A stretch of 64,000 bases of DNA, taken from positions 186,001-250,000 of the forward strand of contig JAHFRP010000003.1 of the NCBI GenBank assembly GCA_023266195.1, read 5' to 3'. Of the stretch, positions 1 to 7,946 are shown piece by piece; the first letter of the stretch is position 1, and the number at the start of each line of letters is the position of its first letter. The stretch comes from Sulfuricella sp. Lineage in GTDB: Bacteria > Pseudomonadota > Gammaproteobacteria > Burkholderiales > Sulfuricellaceae. The position numbers and the translations under genes were made by a program. The notes below the pieces were generated by a model. That model made no database searches and was not told where the DNA came from. It saw only the letters and a program-made list of their open reading frames with translations.

Positions 1-975
1 GGTTTCCTTGGGCGTGGCGGTCAGGCCGATCTGTGTCGCCGCGCTGAAGTAATCCAGAATCTCGCGCCATGCCGAATCCTCGGCGGCGCTGCCACGGTGG
101 CATTCATCGACGACAATCAGGTCGAAAAAATCCGGCGAGAATTGCTTGTAGATGTTCCGCTCTTCCTCGTTGCCGGTGACGGCCTGATACAGCGACAGGT
201 AGATTTCATAGGACTTGTCGACCTGCCGTTTTTGAATCTTGGTCATGGCAGGGCCGAACGGCTTGAAATCGTTGGTCTTGGTCTGGTCGATGAGGATGTT
301 GCGGTCTGCCAGGTAGAGGATGCGTTTTTTGGTCTTGGATTTCCATAGCCGCCAGATGATCTGGAAGGCGGTGTAGGTTTTGCCTACCCCCGTCGCCATG
401 ACCAGCAGAATGCGCTGCTGCCCCTTGGCCAGGGCTTCGATGGTGCGGTTGATGGCGTTGGTCTGGTAATAGCGCGGCATGCGCCCGCTGCCGTCGTCGA
501 AATAGGGGAATTCCACGGTGGAGCGCGTCTCGGCGCTGGCCAGCCCTTTCCACCGGCAATAGCGCTGCCAGAGCTCCTCCGGGCCGGGCATGGCGGACAG
601 CGTGAGCTCACTCTCGACCAAGCTGCCATCCCCGGTGCGGTCGTGCTCAAGAAAACCATCGCCATTGCTGGAATAAACAAACGGGACATCCAGTGTTTCG
701 GCATAGCCCAATGCCTGCTGCATCCCGTCACCCAGGCCATGATTGTTGTCCTTGGCTTCGATAATGGCGATGGGCAGGTTGGGCTTGTAGTAGAGGATAT
801 AGTCGGCGCGTTTCTGCTCGCCCCGCGTGTGCATCTTGCCGCGCACGATGATGCGGCCTTTGGTGAAGCCGACTTCCTCACGAATTTGGGTGTGCAAGTC
901 CCAGCCGGCGGCGGTCAGTGCCGGCGTGATGAATTTCGTGCAGATGTCGCGCTCGGAGAGCTTCTTTTTATCCAT
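1..975 (-). CDS. hsdR: Type I restriction enzyme R subunit (HsdR), 5' part, cut by window edge
   Basis: ATP-dependent motor and nuclease subunit of a type I restriction-modification complex. The open frame starts at ATG 975 ([10 protein letters not shown]) and runs off the left edge without a stop, giving 325 residues of a protein usually near 800-1100. Visible in order: an N-terminal PD-(D/E)xK-like nuclease core (KRADYILYY then IIEAKDNN, about residues 55-80), Walker A MATGVGKT near residue 191, DEAD-box variant VVDECHRGS near 287, and helicase motif III GLTATP at the very edge. This order is that of the EcoEI/EcoKI R subunit. hsdM and hsdS are not in view and must lie to the left if present. 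Family assignment is firm; activity and specificity cannot be judged. Confidence 0.9.
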   Translation of the reverse strand, partial: MDKKKLSERDICTKFITPALTAAGWDLHTQIREEVGFTKGRIIVRGKMHTRGEQKRADYILYYKPNLPIAIIEAKDNNHGLGDGMQQALGYAETLDVPFVYSSNGDGFLEHDRTGDGSLVESELTLSAMPGPEELWQRYCRWKGLASAETRSTVEFPYFDDGSGRMPRYYQTNAINRTIEALAKGQQRILLVMATGVGKTYTAFQIIWRLWKSKTKKRILYLADRNILIDQTKTNDFKPFGPAMTKIQKRQVDKSYEIYLSLYQAVTGNEEERNIYKQFSPDFFDLIVVDECHRGSAAEDSAWREILDYFSAATQIGLTATPKET

Positions 976-1160
976 TAGATAGGGTCTGGCAACCCTGAGA
1001 GCGGTAAGCAATCCATTGTTATGATGGCGTTTTGCGCTGGATCGGCGAGCAATTCGCTTATGCGCCAATATGTTAAGCGATTATTGTATTTGTTGCCAAG
1101 CAAATCCGCTCTGTCGAGGGGTTGATTACCAAGGTGCCGAAGACGTACCGAGGGGGCGAG

Positions 1161-1236
1161 TAGGTCGGGCACCCCGTGCCCGACGCTCGGTGAAGTTGCT
1201 GGAATGAAAGCTGTCGGGCACGGGGTGCCCGACCTA
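1161..1236. repeat. Paired palindromes, REP-like, between hsdR and ybiT
   Basis: TAGGTCGGGCACCCCGTGCC continuing CGAC at 1161-1184 is repeated exactly as its reverse complement at 1213-1236. Each 24-base arm is itself a palindrome (GTCGGGCAC/GTGCCCGAC). The layout, two facing palindromes 28 bases apart, is that of a bacterial interspersed mosaic/REP pair. The 3' arm ends two bases before the ybiT stop codon, so it may also act in 3' end formation. The rest of 976-1237 shows no credible gene. Confidence 0.75.
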
Positions 1237-1237
1237 T

Positions 1238-2845
1238 CTAATTTTCGATACCCTGGCTGTGCAGGTATTCATCGTAGGCGCCGGTGTAATGCCGGAAGCC
1301 GCCCTTGCCGTCGAGTTCCAGCACCTGGGTGGCGAGCGAGGAAATCAGCTGGCGGTCGTGGCTGACGAAGATCAGCGTGCCCTTGTACTGCTCCAGCGCG
1401 AGGTTCAAGGACTCGATGGTTTCCATGTCCATGTGGTTGGTCGGCTCGTCCATCACCAGCACGTTGGGCCGTTCCAGAATCAGCTTGCCGTAGAGCATGC
1501 GGCCCTTTTCGCCGCCGGACAGCACTTTCACCGACTTCTTCGAGTCGTCGCCGGAAAACAGCAGCCGGCCGAGCGTGGCGCGGATGATCTGGTCGTCGTC
1601 GCTCTTGCGTCCCCAGCGCTCCATCCACTCGAACAGGGTCATGTCGTCCTCGAAATCGGCGTGATGATCCTGGGCGAAGTAGCCGATCTTGGCTTTTTCC
1701 GCCCATTTCACGTTGCCCTGGTCGGGCTCGATTTCGCCCACCAGCGCTTTCAGCAGGGTGGATTTACCGGCGCCGTTGGGGCCGATGATGGCGAGGCGCT
1801 GGCCGGCGTCGAGCAACAGGCTCAAGCCGTGGAACAGCACCTTGTCGTAGCCCTTGGCCACGTCGAGCAATTCCACCGCCTGGCGGTGCAGCTTTTCGCG
1901 CTCGTCGTAGTCGAAGCGGATATAGGGGTTCTGCCGGCTGGAGGGCTTGATCTCGACCATCCCGTCCTTGAGCTTGTCCACCTGCCGGGCGCGGCTGGTG
2001 GCCTGGCGCGCCTTGGAGGCGTTGGCGGAAAAGCGGGCGACGAAAGCCTGCAATTCGGCGACCATTTCCTTCTTCTTGGCGTTGTCGGTGATCAGCCGCT
2101 GGCGCGCCTGCGTCGCGGCGACCATGTATTCGTCGTAGTTGCCCGGATAAATGCGAATCTCGCCGTAATCCAGGTCGGCCATGTGGGTGCACACGCTGTT
2201 GAGGAAGTGGCGGTCGTGGGAAATGATGACCATGGTGCTGGAGCGGGCGTTGATCACGTCCTCCAGCCAGCGGATGGTGTTGATATCGAGGTTGTTGGTC
2301 GGCTCGTCCAGGAGCAGGATGTCCGGGTTGGAAAACAGCGCCTGCGCCAGCAGCACGCGCAGCTTGAAACCGGGCGCGATTTCCCGCATCGGGCCGTTGT
2401 GCAGCTCGACCCCGATGCCCACCCCGATCAGCAGTTCGCCGGCGCGGGATTCGGCAGTGTAGCCGTCCAGCTCGCCGAACAGGACTTCCAGCTCGGCGGC
2501 GCGCATATAGTCGTCCTCGCTGGCTTCCAGGTTGGCGTAGATCGCATCCTTCTCCTGCTTGACCTGCCACAGCTCGGTATTGCCCATCATCACCACGTCG
2601 AGCACCACGTTGTCTTCGTAGGCGAACTGGTCCTGGCGCAGCTTGCCCAGCCGCTCGCCGGGGTCGATCGACACGTTGCCGGCCGACGGCTCCAGGTCGC
2701 CGCCGAGGATTTTCATAAAAGTCGATTTGCCGCAGCCGTTGGCGCCGATCAGGCCGTAACGGTTGCCGTCGCCGAACTTGACGGAAACGTTCTCGAACAG
2801 GGGCTTCGCCCCGAACTGCATGGTGATGTTGAAGGTGGAGATCAC
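1238..2845 (-). CDS. ybiT: ABC-F family ATPase YbiT
   Basis: Soluble ABC-F protein of 535 aa with two ATP-binding cassettes and no membrane segments. It opens [19 protein letters not shown], very close to Escherichia coli YbiT. First Walker [10 protein letters not shown] is near residue 37 and the first signature/Walker B region ends [11 protein letters not shown]. The linker between cassettes carries the YbiT-typical SRQNPYIRF stretch. The second cassette has [18 protein letters not shown] and [14 protein letters not shown] proteins bind the ribosomal E site and ease stalled translation; the specific role of YbiT is less clear. An extended -10 lies 36 bases upstream. Transcribed divergently from gshA. 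Confidence 0.93.
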   Translation of the reverse strand: MISTFNITMQFGAKPLFENVSVKFGDGNRYGLIGANGCGKSTFMKILGGDLEPSAGNVSIDPGERLGKLRQDQFAYEDNVVLDVVMMGNTELWQVKQEKDAIYANLEASEDDYMRAAELEVLFGELDGYTAESRAGELLIGVGIGVELHNGPMREIAPGFKLRVLLAQALFSNPDILLLDEPTNNLDINTIRWLEDVINARSSTMVIISHDRHFLNSVCTHMADLDYGEIRIYPGNYDEYMVAATQARQRLITDNAKKKEMVAELQAFVARFSANASKARQATSRARQVDKLKDGMVEIKPSSRQNPYIRFDYDEREKLHRQAVELLDVAKGYDKVLFHGLSLLLDAGQRLAIIGPNGAGKSTLLKALVGEIEPDQGNVKWAEKAKIGYFAQDHHADFEDDMTLFEWMERWGRKSDDDQIIRATLGRLLFSGDDSKKSVKVLSGGEKGRMLYGKLILERPNVLVMDEPTNHMDMETIESLNLALEQYKGTLIFVSHDRQLISSLATQVLELDGKGGFRHYTGAYDEYLHSQGIEN

Positions 2846-2880
2846 GGTAAAGCCCTGGAAAATTGCTGTAAAAACCTAGT

Positions 2881-2889
2881 ATTATAACA
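2881..2889 (-). promoter_or_regulatory. Extended -10 promoter for ybiT
   Basis: On the minus strand the bases read TGTTATAAT, a perfect TATAAT with the TGn extension. Its downstream end is 36 bases before the ybiT start codon, which would give a leader near 30 nt. No good -35 hexamer was seen, as is common for extended -10 promoters. Confidence 0.5.
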
Positions 2890-2987
2890 AGATGCAGGAG
2901 AAATCCGCAGCCTTTTCTGGTTGCGGTAGACTGACGAATGCCAATTGATCCGCTACAATCTGCACCATCCCATCAGCGCCGAGAAAC

Positions 2988-4256
2988 ATGGTTCCCCACC
3001 TAACGACCGCCCTCACCGGCCCGCTGCTTGACCTGGAGCGGCACATCCTGGACGCGCAGCCGCGCATTGAGCACTGGTTCCGCACTCAATGGCAGGAGCA
3101 TAACGCGCCGTTCTATGCCTCGGTGGACTTGCGCAACTCCGGCTTCAAGCTGGCGCCGGTGGACACCAATCTTTTTCCCGGCGGCTTCAACAACCTCAAC
3201 CGCGATTTCATGCCGCTGTGCGTGCAGGCGGCGATGGCGGCGGTGGAACAGATCTGCCCGGTGGCGCAGCGTTTTCTGCTGATCCCGGAAAATCACACCC
3301 GCAACACTTTTTATTTGCAGAACGTGGCGGCGCTTACCGCCATCCTGCGCCATGCCGGCTTGCAGGTGCGCATCGGCAGCCTGCTGCCGGAGATCACCGC
3401 ACCCACCACGCTGGAGCTGCCCAACGGATGCAGCGTGACGCTTGAGCCGATCAGGCGGGAGGGCGACCGGCTCAAGCTGGATGGCTTCGACCCGTGCGCC
3501 ATCCTGCTCAACAACGACCTGTCGGCCGGCATCCCGGATATCCTGAGAAACCTGAAGCAGCCGGTGATACCGCCGCTGCACGCGGGCTGGTGGAACCGCC
3601 GCAAGTCCAGCCATTTCCAGGCCTACAACCAGGTCGCCGAGGAATTCGCCAGGCTGATCCATATCGATCCGTGGCTGATCAACCCGTTCTTCGCCACCTG
3701 CGGCGAAATCGATTTCCAGGAGCGGCGCGGCGAGGAATGCCTGGCCGCCTACGTGGACGACATGCTGCAGGATATCCGCGAGAAATACCGGCAATACGGC
3801 GTGAACGAAGACCCCTTCGTCATCGTCAAGGCCGATGCCGGCACTTATGGCATGGGCATCATGACGGTGAAAGACGCCGCCGAAGTACGCGACCTGAACC
3901 GCAAGCAGCGCAACAAGATGGCGGTGGTAAAGGAAGGCCTGGCGGTCAGCGAAGTAATGATCCAGGAAGGCGTGTATACCTTCGAAAGCCTCGACGAGGC
4001 GGTCGCCGAACCGGTGGTGTACATGATCGACCATTACGTGGTCGGCGGCTTCTACCGCGTGCACACCGGCCGCGGCAAGGACGAGAACCTCAACGCGCCG
4101 GGGATGCGCTTCGAGCCGCTGGCATTCGAGACCGCGTGCACCCTGCCCGACTGCGCCGCCGCGCCGGACGCCGAGCCCAACCGCTTTTACGCCTATGGCG
4201 TGGTGGCCCGGCTCGCGCTGCTGGCGGCGTCGATCGAGCTGGAGCGGCTGGCTTGA
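2988..4256 (+). CDS. gshA: Glutamate-cysteine ligase, GshA family of Acidithiobacillus type
   Basis: First step of glutathione synthesis: ATP-dependent joining of L-glutamate and L-cysteine. At 422 aa it matches the compact GshA family (Pfam GshA, TIGR02049) of beta- and some gammaproteobacteria, not the E. coli type. Characteristic stretches are YASVDLRNSGFKLAPVDTN, FPGGFNNL, IPENHTRNTFYLQN and the ATP-grasp-like VIVKADAGTYGMGIMTV. ATG 2988 is the first in-frame start that keeps the N-terminal helix. The gshB gene lies about 0.9 kb downstream, separated by a toxin-antitoxin pair and a repeat, so an ancestral gshA-gshB unit appears to have been interrupted (inference). Confidence 0.92.
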   Translation: MVPHLTTALTGPLLDLERHILDAQPRIEHWFRTQWQEHNAPFYASVDLRNSGFKLAPVDTNLFPGGFNNLNRDFMPLCVQAAMAAVEQICPVAQRFLLIPENHTRNTFYLQNVAALTAILRHAGLQVRIGSLLPEITAPTTLELPNGCSVTLEPIRREGDRLKLDGFDPCAILLNNDLSAGIPDILRNLKQPVIPPLHAGWWNRRKSSHFQAYNQVAEEFARLIHIDPWLINPFFATCGEIDFQERRGEECLAAYVDDMLQDIREKYRQYGVNEDPFVIVKADAGTYGMGIMTVKDAAEVRDLNRKQRNKMAVVKEGLAVSEVMIQEGVYTFESLDEAVAEPVVYMIDHYVVGGFYRVHTGRGKDENLNAPGMRFEPLAFETACTLPDCAAAPDAEPNRFYAYGVVARLALLAASIELERLA

Positions 4257-4307
4257 AAACAGGCCGGAGCTGGCCGATAATGTGCATTTAAATGTACATC
4301 AAGGGTA

Positions 4308-4538
4308 ATGGAAATGCGTGAAGCCACTTTTACCGAGCTGCGCAACAACGCCAAGACTTATTTCGATGCCGTCGAGAGCGGGGAAACCGTGCTGGTCTAC
4401 CGCAACGGCAAACCGGTGGCCGAAATCGTGCCCGTCAGGAAAGAGACGCCGTCCTGGAAAAGACCTGCCGCGCCGTTGGCCATCAAGGGCTTGTCCCTGA
4501 GCCGGGAGATTCTGGACGACCGTGAAGAATCGGCATGA
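4308..4538 (+). CDS. Type II antitoxin, Phd/YefM family
   Basis: 76-aa protein with the Phd/YefM fold signature: MREATFTELRNNAKTYFDAV near the N-terminus and VLVYRNGKPVAEIVPV as the central strands. The C-terminal tail from about residue 48 is polar and probably binds the toxin. Such antitoxins neutralise the toxin and repress their own operon. Its last four bases overlap the start of the PIN toxin gene (ATGA at 4535-4538), so translation is likely coupled. The pair sits between gshA and gshB, a typical accessory insertion. Confidence 0.85.
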   Translation: MEMREATFTELRNNAKTYFDAVESGETVLVYRNGKPVAEIVPVRKETPSWKRPAAPLAIKGLSLSREILDDREESA

Positions 4539-4957
4539 GGGTTTTTTTCGACACCTCCGCATTCGCCAAACGATATATCCAGGAAGCCGGATCGCAGCAG
4601 GTGCTGGATTTGTGCGGCCAGGCCGATGCGCTGGCGGTCAGCGTGATTTGCCTGCCGGAAATGATATCCACCCTTTCCCGCCTGGTGAGGGAAGAAAAAT
4701 TTTCGGACGGCCAATATCGCGCGACCAGGAAACGGGTACTGGCCGATCTTGAAGATGCCGACATTTGTGAAATTACGCCATCCGTCATGACGAACACCCT
4801 GGGCTTACTGGAAGGGTATCGTCTGCGGGCCATGGATGCCCTGCATCTCGGCTGCGCCATGGCTTACCAGCCCGACGTCTTCGTTTCGGCCGACCGCCGG
4901 CAGATCGGCGCAGCCGCCGGAGCCGGCCTCACCATCCTGGACTTGTCGGGCGCGTGA
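4535..4957 (+). CDS. PIN-domain toxin, VapC-like ribonuclease
   Basis: 140-aa PIN-domain protein. N-terminal MRVFFDTSAFAKRYIQEAG carries the first acidic metal ligand (Asp6) in the typical FFDTSA context. Later acidic positions lie in EMIST near residue 45, RAMDALHLGCA near residue 95 and SADRRQ near residue 118. PIN toxins of this class are Mg-dependent RNases, often acting on tRNA or rRNA; the target cannot be read from sequence. The start overlaps the antitoxin stop by 4 bases. The partner is Phd-like, a common non-AbrB pairing for PIN toxins. Confidence 0.85.
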   Translation: MRVFFDTSAFAKRYIQEAGSQQVLDLCGQADALAVSVICLPEMISTLSRLVREEKFSDGQYRATRKRVLADLEDADICEITPSVMTNTLGLLEGYRLRAMDALHLGCAMAYQPDVFVSADRRQIGAAAGAGLTILDLSGA

Positions 4958-4985
4958 GCGCCGCCATTTCGCAAACCCATGAACC

Positions 4986-5124
4986 TAAAAAAGCATTTAG
5001 CCACAGAGAACACAGAGTTCACAGAGAAAAAACCATGGGTTGCCGGTCTAACTGGCCTCAACCATCAGGTGAATGCGGAAATGTCCAAAATACCGCTTTC
5101 ATCTCTGTGTTCTCTGTGGCTTGA
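4986..5124 (+). repeat. MITE-like element, copy A (terminal repeats AGCCACAGAGAACACAGAG)
   Basis: A 139-base intergenic element with perfect 19-base terminal inverted repeats at 4999-5017 and 5103-5121. The interior has no reading frame. A second copy in opposite orientation lies at 11731-11866. Aligning the two shows near identity at both ends and a shared core (GGTTGCCGGTCTAACT). This marks it as a dispersed non-autonomous repeat and not a chance hairpin. It ends just upstream of gshB. Confidence 0.8.
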
Positions 5125-5139
5125 ATTGAGGTTTTAAGG

Positions 5140-6090
5140 ATGAAACTCGCCATCATCCTCGACCCGCTCGAAGGCATCAAAACCTACAAGGATTCGACCT
5201 ACGCCGTGATGCGCGCGGCGCATGCGCGCGGCCATGCGCTCTATGTCATGGAGCAGCACGAGGTGATCCTGGCCGAGGGCGCGGTCAAGGCGCATGCCCA
5301 CCGCCTGGAAATGCTGGACGACGCGCTGCGCTGGTACACGGTCGAGGCGCCGGCCTGGCATGCGCTCGGCGATTTCGACGCGGTGCTGATGCGCAAGGAT
5401 CCGCCATTCGACATGGAATACGTCTACAGCACTTATCTGCTGGAACTGGCGGAGGAACAGGGCGCGCGGATTTTCAACCGGCCGCAGGCGATCCGCGATT
5501 TCAACGAGAAGCTCTCCACCGCGAAATTCCCGGAATTCATGCCGCCGACGCTGGTCACACGGCAGCAGGCGCTGATCCGCGAGTTTATCGACAAGCACGG
5601 CGACATCATCCTCAAGCCGCTCGACGGCATGGGCGGCAGCTCGGTATTCCGCATCCACCGCCACGACCCCAACCTCAACGTGATCCTCGAAACCCTGACC
5701 CAGCTGGGCGGCCGCACGGTGATGGCGCAGCGTTTCATCCCCGAGATCGCCCAGGGCGACAAGCGCATTTTGCTGATCGACGGCGAGCCGGTGCCGTTCG
5801 CCCTGGCGCGCATCCCCAGGACGGGCGAAACTCGCGGCAATCTCGCCGCCGGCGGCAAGGGCGTGGCCCAGCCGCTCTCCGTCCGCGACTACGAAATCGC
5901 CGCCGCGCTCGGGCCAAAACTCCGGCAGGAAGGGCTGTTCCTGGTCGGGCTCGACGTAATCGGCGACTGGCTCACCGAAATCAACGTCACCAGCCCGACC
6001 GGCATGCAGGAAATCGCCAACCAGACGGGATTCGACGTGGCGGGGATGTTTGTGGATGCGCTGGAAAGAACCGTCAGGAGCAAAAAGTGA
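5140..6090 (+). CDS. gshB: Glutathione synthetase
   Basis: ATP-grasp enzyme adding glycine to gamma-glutamylcysteine, cytosolic, 316 aa as usual for bacterial GshB. It begins MKLAIILDPLEGIKTYKDST. The ATP-grasp core shows DIILKPLDGMGGSSVF near residues 165-180, MAQRFIPEI, and the metal/product loop EINVTSPTGMQEI near 280. The stop codon TGA at 6088-6090 lies inside a heptamer repeat and overlaps the GTG start of apbE (GTGA). It completes the pathway begun by gshA. Confidence 0.95.
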   Translation: MKLAIILDPLEGIKTYKDSTYAVMRAAHARGHALYVMEQHEVILAEGAVKAHAHRLEMLDDALRWYTVEAPAWHALGDFDAVLMRKDPPFDMEYVYSTYLLELAEEQGARIFNRPQAIRDFNEKLSTAKFPEFMPPTLVTRQQALIREFIDKHGDIILKPLDGMGGSSVFRIHRHDPNLNVILETLTQLGGRTVMAQRFIPEIAQGDKRILLIDGEPVPFALARIPRTGETRGNLAAGGKGVAQPLSVRDYEIAAALGPKLRQEGLFLVGLDVIGDWLTEINVTSPTGMQEIANQTGFDVAGMFVDALERTVRSKK

Positions 6091-6178
6091 GGAGCGAGGA
6101 GAAGCGAAGGAAAAATTCACCATCCACGCTGGCCGGTTGGTTTTATCTCCTTACTCCTTACTCCTTACTCCTCACGCT
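6085..6178. repeat. Heptamer repeat hairpin, gshB/apbE junction
   Basis: A purine-rich arm (GTGAGGAGCGAGGAG from 6087) faces a pyrimidine arm made of three copies of TCCTTAC and one TCCTCAC (about 6149-6178), 40-50 bases apart. The same family recurs at four other junctions in this window. Here both arms are inside the apbE reading frame. Confidence 0.7.
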
Positions 6179-7181
6179 CTTTATTTCCGGCTGCGCCAAG
6201 CAACCGCCGCTCCACCACGAGCAGAGCTTCGTCTTCGGCACCATGGTCGAAGTCACGATCTACGGCGAGCCGGAAGCGCGCGCCAAAGAACTGGCGTCGA
6301 AGGTGCTGGCCGATTTCGACTACCTGCACCGCACCCTGCACGCCTGGGAGCCGGGCACGCTGTCGCGGATGAACGCGGTGTTCGCGCAAAGTCCGGCGCG
6401 GGCGGCGATCCAGCCCGGCATGGTGCCGATCATCCGCGACGCCACGCGCCTGTCGGAAATGTCGGGCGGGCTGTTCAATCCGGCCATCGGCAAACTGATC
6501 GCGCTGTGGGGGTTCCAGAGCGACGAATTCACGCCGCGGCGGCCCGACCCGAAAGAGATCGAGGCGCTGGTCGCCGCCGATCCGCGCATGACCGACATCG
6601 TCATCGACGGCATCCAGTTCTACAGCAAGAACCCGGCGGTCAAGGTCGATCTGGGCGGCTACGGCAAAGGCTATGCGCTCGACCTGGCGGCGGAATACCT
6701 GCGCTCGCAGGGCGTGAAAGGCGCGCTGATCAATATCGGCGGCAACATCATGGCGATCGGAAGCCGCGGCGGCGAAGCCTGGCGCGTCGGCATCCAGCAC
6801 CCGCGCAAACCGGGAGCGATCGCGGCGCTGGAACTGCACGACGGCGAGGCGATCGGCACCTCGGGCGACTACCAGCGCTACTTCATGCTCGACGGCAAAC
6901 GCTATTGCCACATCATCGATCCGCGCACCGGCTACCCGGCGCAGGGCGTCGAGGCGGTGACGGTGCTGATCCCCAAGGGGAGCCTGGCCGGCACCTTGTC
7001 CGACGTGGCATCCAAGCCGGCCTTTATCGCCGGGGTGAAGGGCTGGCGCGCGGCGGCGCAAGCCATGGGCGTGGCCGACGTCATGCTGATCGACGAACGC
7101 GGTGAAATCCACCTGACGCCATCGATGAAAAAGCGCCTGGAGTTTCAGGAAAAAGGGCTGACACTGCATGAAGTTCCGTGA
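6087..7181 (+). CDS. apbE: FAD:protein FMN transferase (ApbE), lipoprotein
   Basis: Transfers FMN from FAD to Thr/Ser of target proteins such as Rnf/Nqr subunits in the periplasm; 364 aa from GTG 6087. ApbE motifs seen: VFGTMVEVTIYGE near the mature N-terminus, DLGGYGKGYALD, GALINIGGNI, and PRTGYPAQG. The N-terminus has a basic segment, a hydrophobic run LLTPYSLLLTLFI and lipobox ISGC at about residues 33-36, so it is probably a lipoprotein. Nearly the whole signal peptide is encoded by a heptamer repeat. In the usual DxxxT metal motif near the C-terminus it reads SDVASKPAF, with Lys at the Thr position, a variant to note. The start overlaps the gshB stop (GTGA); no other start leaves a signal peptide. 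Confidence 0.9.
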   Translation: MRSEEKRRKNSPSTLAGWFYLLTPYSLLLTLFISGCAKQPPLHHEQSFVFGTMVEVTIYGEPEARAKELASKVLADFDYLHRTLHAWEPGTLSRMNAVFAQSPARAAIQPGMVPIIRDATRLSEMSGGLFNPAIGKLIALWGFQSDEFTPRRPDPKEIEALVAADPRMTDIVIDGIQFYSKNPAVKVDLGGYGKGYALDLAAEYLRSQGVKGALINIGGNIMAIGSRGGEAWRVGIQHPRKPGAIAALELHDGEAIGTSGDYQRYFMLDGKRYCHIIDPRTGYPAQGVEAVTVLIPKGSLAGTLSDVASKPAFIAGVKGWRAAAQAMGVADVMLIDERGEIHLTPSMKKRLEFQEKGLTLHEVP

Positions 7182-7251
7182 CGTCTGCTGTAATATCGCG
7201 CTTTTGCTTTAACCTGAAACTCGCGAAGCGAAACGGCAACAAGGACTCTCA

Positions 7252-7665
7252 ATGATCGGTATTTTAATCATCGCCCATGGCACCCTGGGCGAAAGCCTGA
7301 TCCACTGCGCCGCCCACGTTTTCGGCGGCACCCCGGAGCGGCTGCAACAATTGGGCGTCAACGTGCTCGACGACCCCAGCCGGCTGCTGCCTCAGGTGAA
7401 GAAGCTGGTCGGCGAACTGGACGACGGCAGCGGGGCCCTGATCCTGACTGATATCTACGGCGCCACGCCGAGCAATCTGGCCTGCCGCCTGATCGAGCCC
7501 GGCCGGGTCGGCTGCGTCAGCGGGGTGAATCTGCCCATGCTGGTGCGCGCGCTCACTTACCGCAACGACGACCTGGAGGCGGTGACCGAAAAAGCCCTCT
7601 CAGGCGGCCACGAAGGCATCGTCAATGTCACCAAGGAAGCCTGCGATGTTACAGCAAGATATTGA
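7252..7665 (+). CDS. PTS EIIA component, mannose family
   Basis: 137-aa EIIA(Man)-type domain. IGILIIAHGTLGESL carries the phospho-accepting His9 in the standard AHG context, and LILTDIYGATPSNLACRL is the conserved second motif. There is no EIIB, EIIC or EIID nearby, so it probably acts in a regulatory phosphorelay and not in sugar uptake, as known in many betaproteobacteria. RBS AAGGA lies about 6 bases before ATG 7252. Its 3' end overlaps the HPr gene by 20 bases, which implies coupled translation. Confidence 0.9.
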   Translation: MIGILIIAHGTLGESLIHCAAHVFGGTPERLQQLGVNVLDDPSRLLPQVKKLVGELDDGSGALILTDIYGATPSNLACRLIEPGRVGCVSGVNLPMLVRALTYRNDDLEAVTEKALSGGHEGIVNVTKEACDVTARY

Positions 7666-7915
7666 AATCATTAACAAGCTCGGCCTGCATGCGCGCGCTT
7701 CCGCCAAGCTGACGCAGACGGCGGGCCAGTACCAGAGCGAAATCTGGATCACGCGCAACGACCGGCGCGTCAACGCCAAAAGCATCATGGGCGTGATGAT
7801 GCTGGCGGCAAATAAGGGCAGCACGGTGCGCCTCGAAATCGACGGGGCGGATGAGAGCGAGGCGATGCAGGCGCTGCTGGATCTGATCGCAAGCCGGTTT
7901 GGGGAGGGAGAATGA
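7646..7915 (+). CDS. ptsH: Phosphocarrier protein HPr
   Basis: Small PTS phosphocarrier, 89 aa from ATG 7646. The active His15-equivalent lies in KLGLHARASAKLT, and the regulatory serine region is NAKSIMGVMML, matching the HPr Ser46 site. Upstream AAGGAAGC at 7634-7641 gives a good ribosome site for 7646; a longer frame from 7625 adds seven unneeded residues. It lies between EIIA and EI in an operon. The intact serine site would allow HPr kinase control, but no hprK is in view. Confidence 0.92.
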   Translation: MLQQDIEIINKLGLHARASAKLTQTAGQYQSEIWITRNDRRVNAKSIMGVMMLAANKGSTVRLEIDGADESEAMQALLDLIASRFGEGE

Positions 7916-7946
7916 AAAATCTCAGCACCGCTGTGGAGGGTTCGTG

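Noticed and set aside
975-1172. 65-codon minus-strand frame upstream of hsdR
   Set aside because: No RBS, no similarity, and its end overlaps the hsdR start; it also runs into the palindromic repeat.
1259-2887. 542-codon plus-strand frame opposite ybiT
   Set aside because: Antisense mirror of a certain gene; composition is that of reversed high-GC codons and no family is recognisable.
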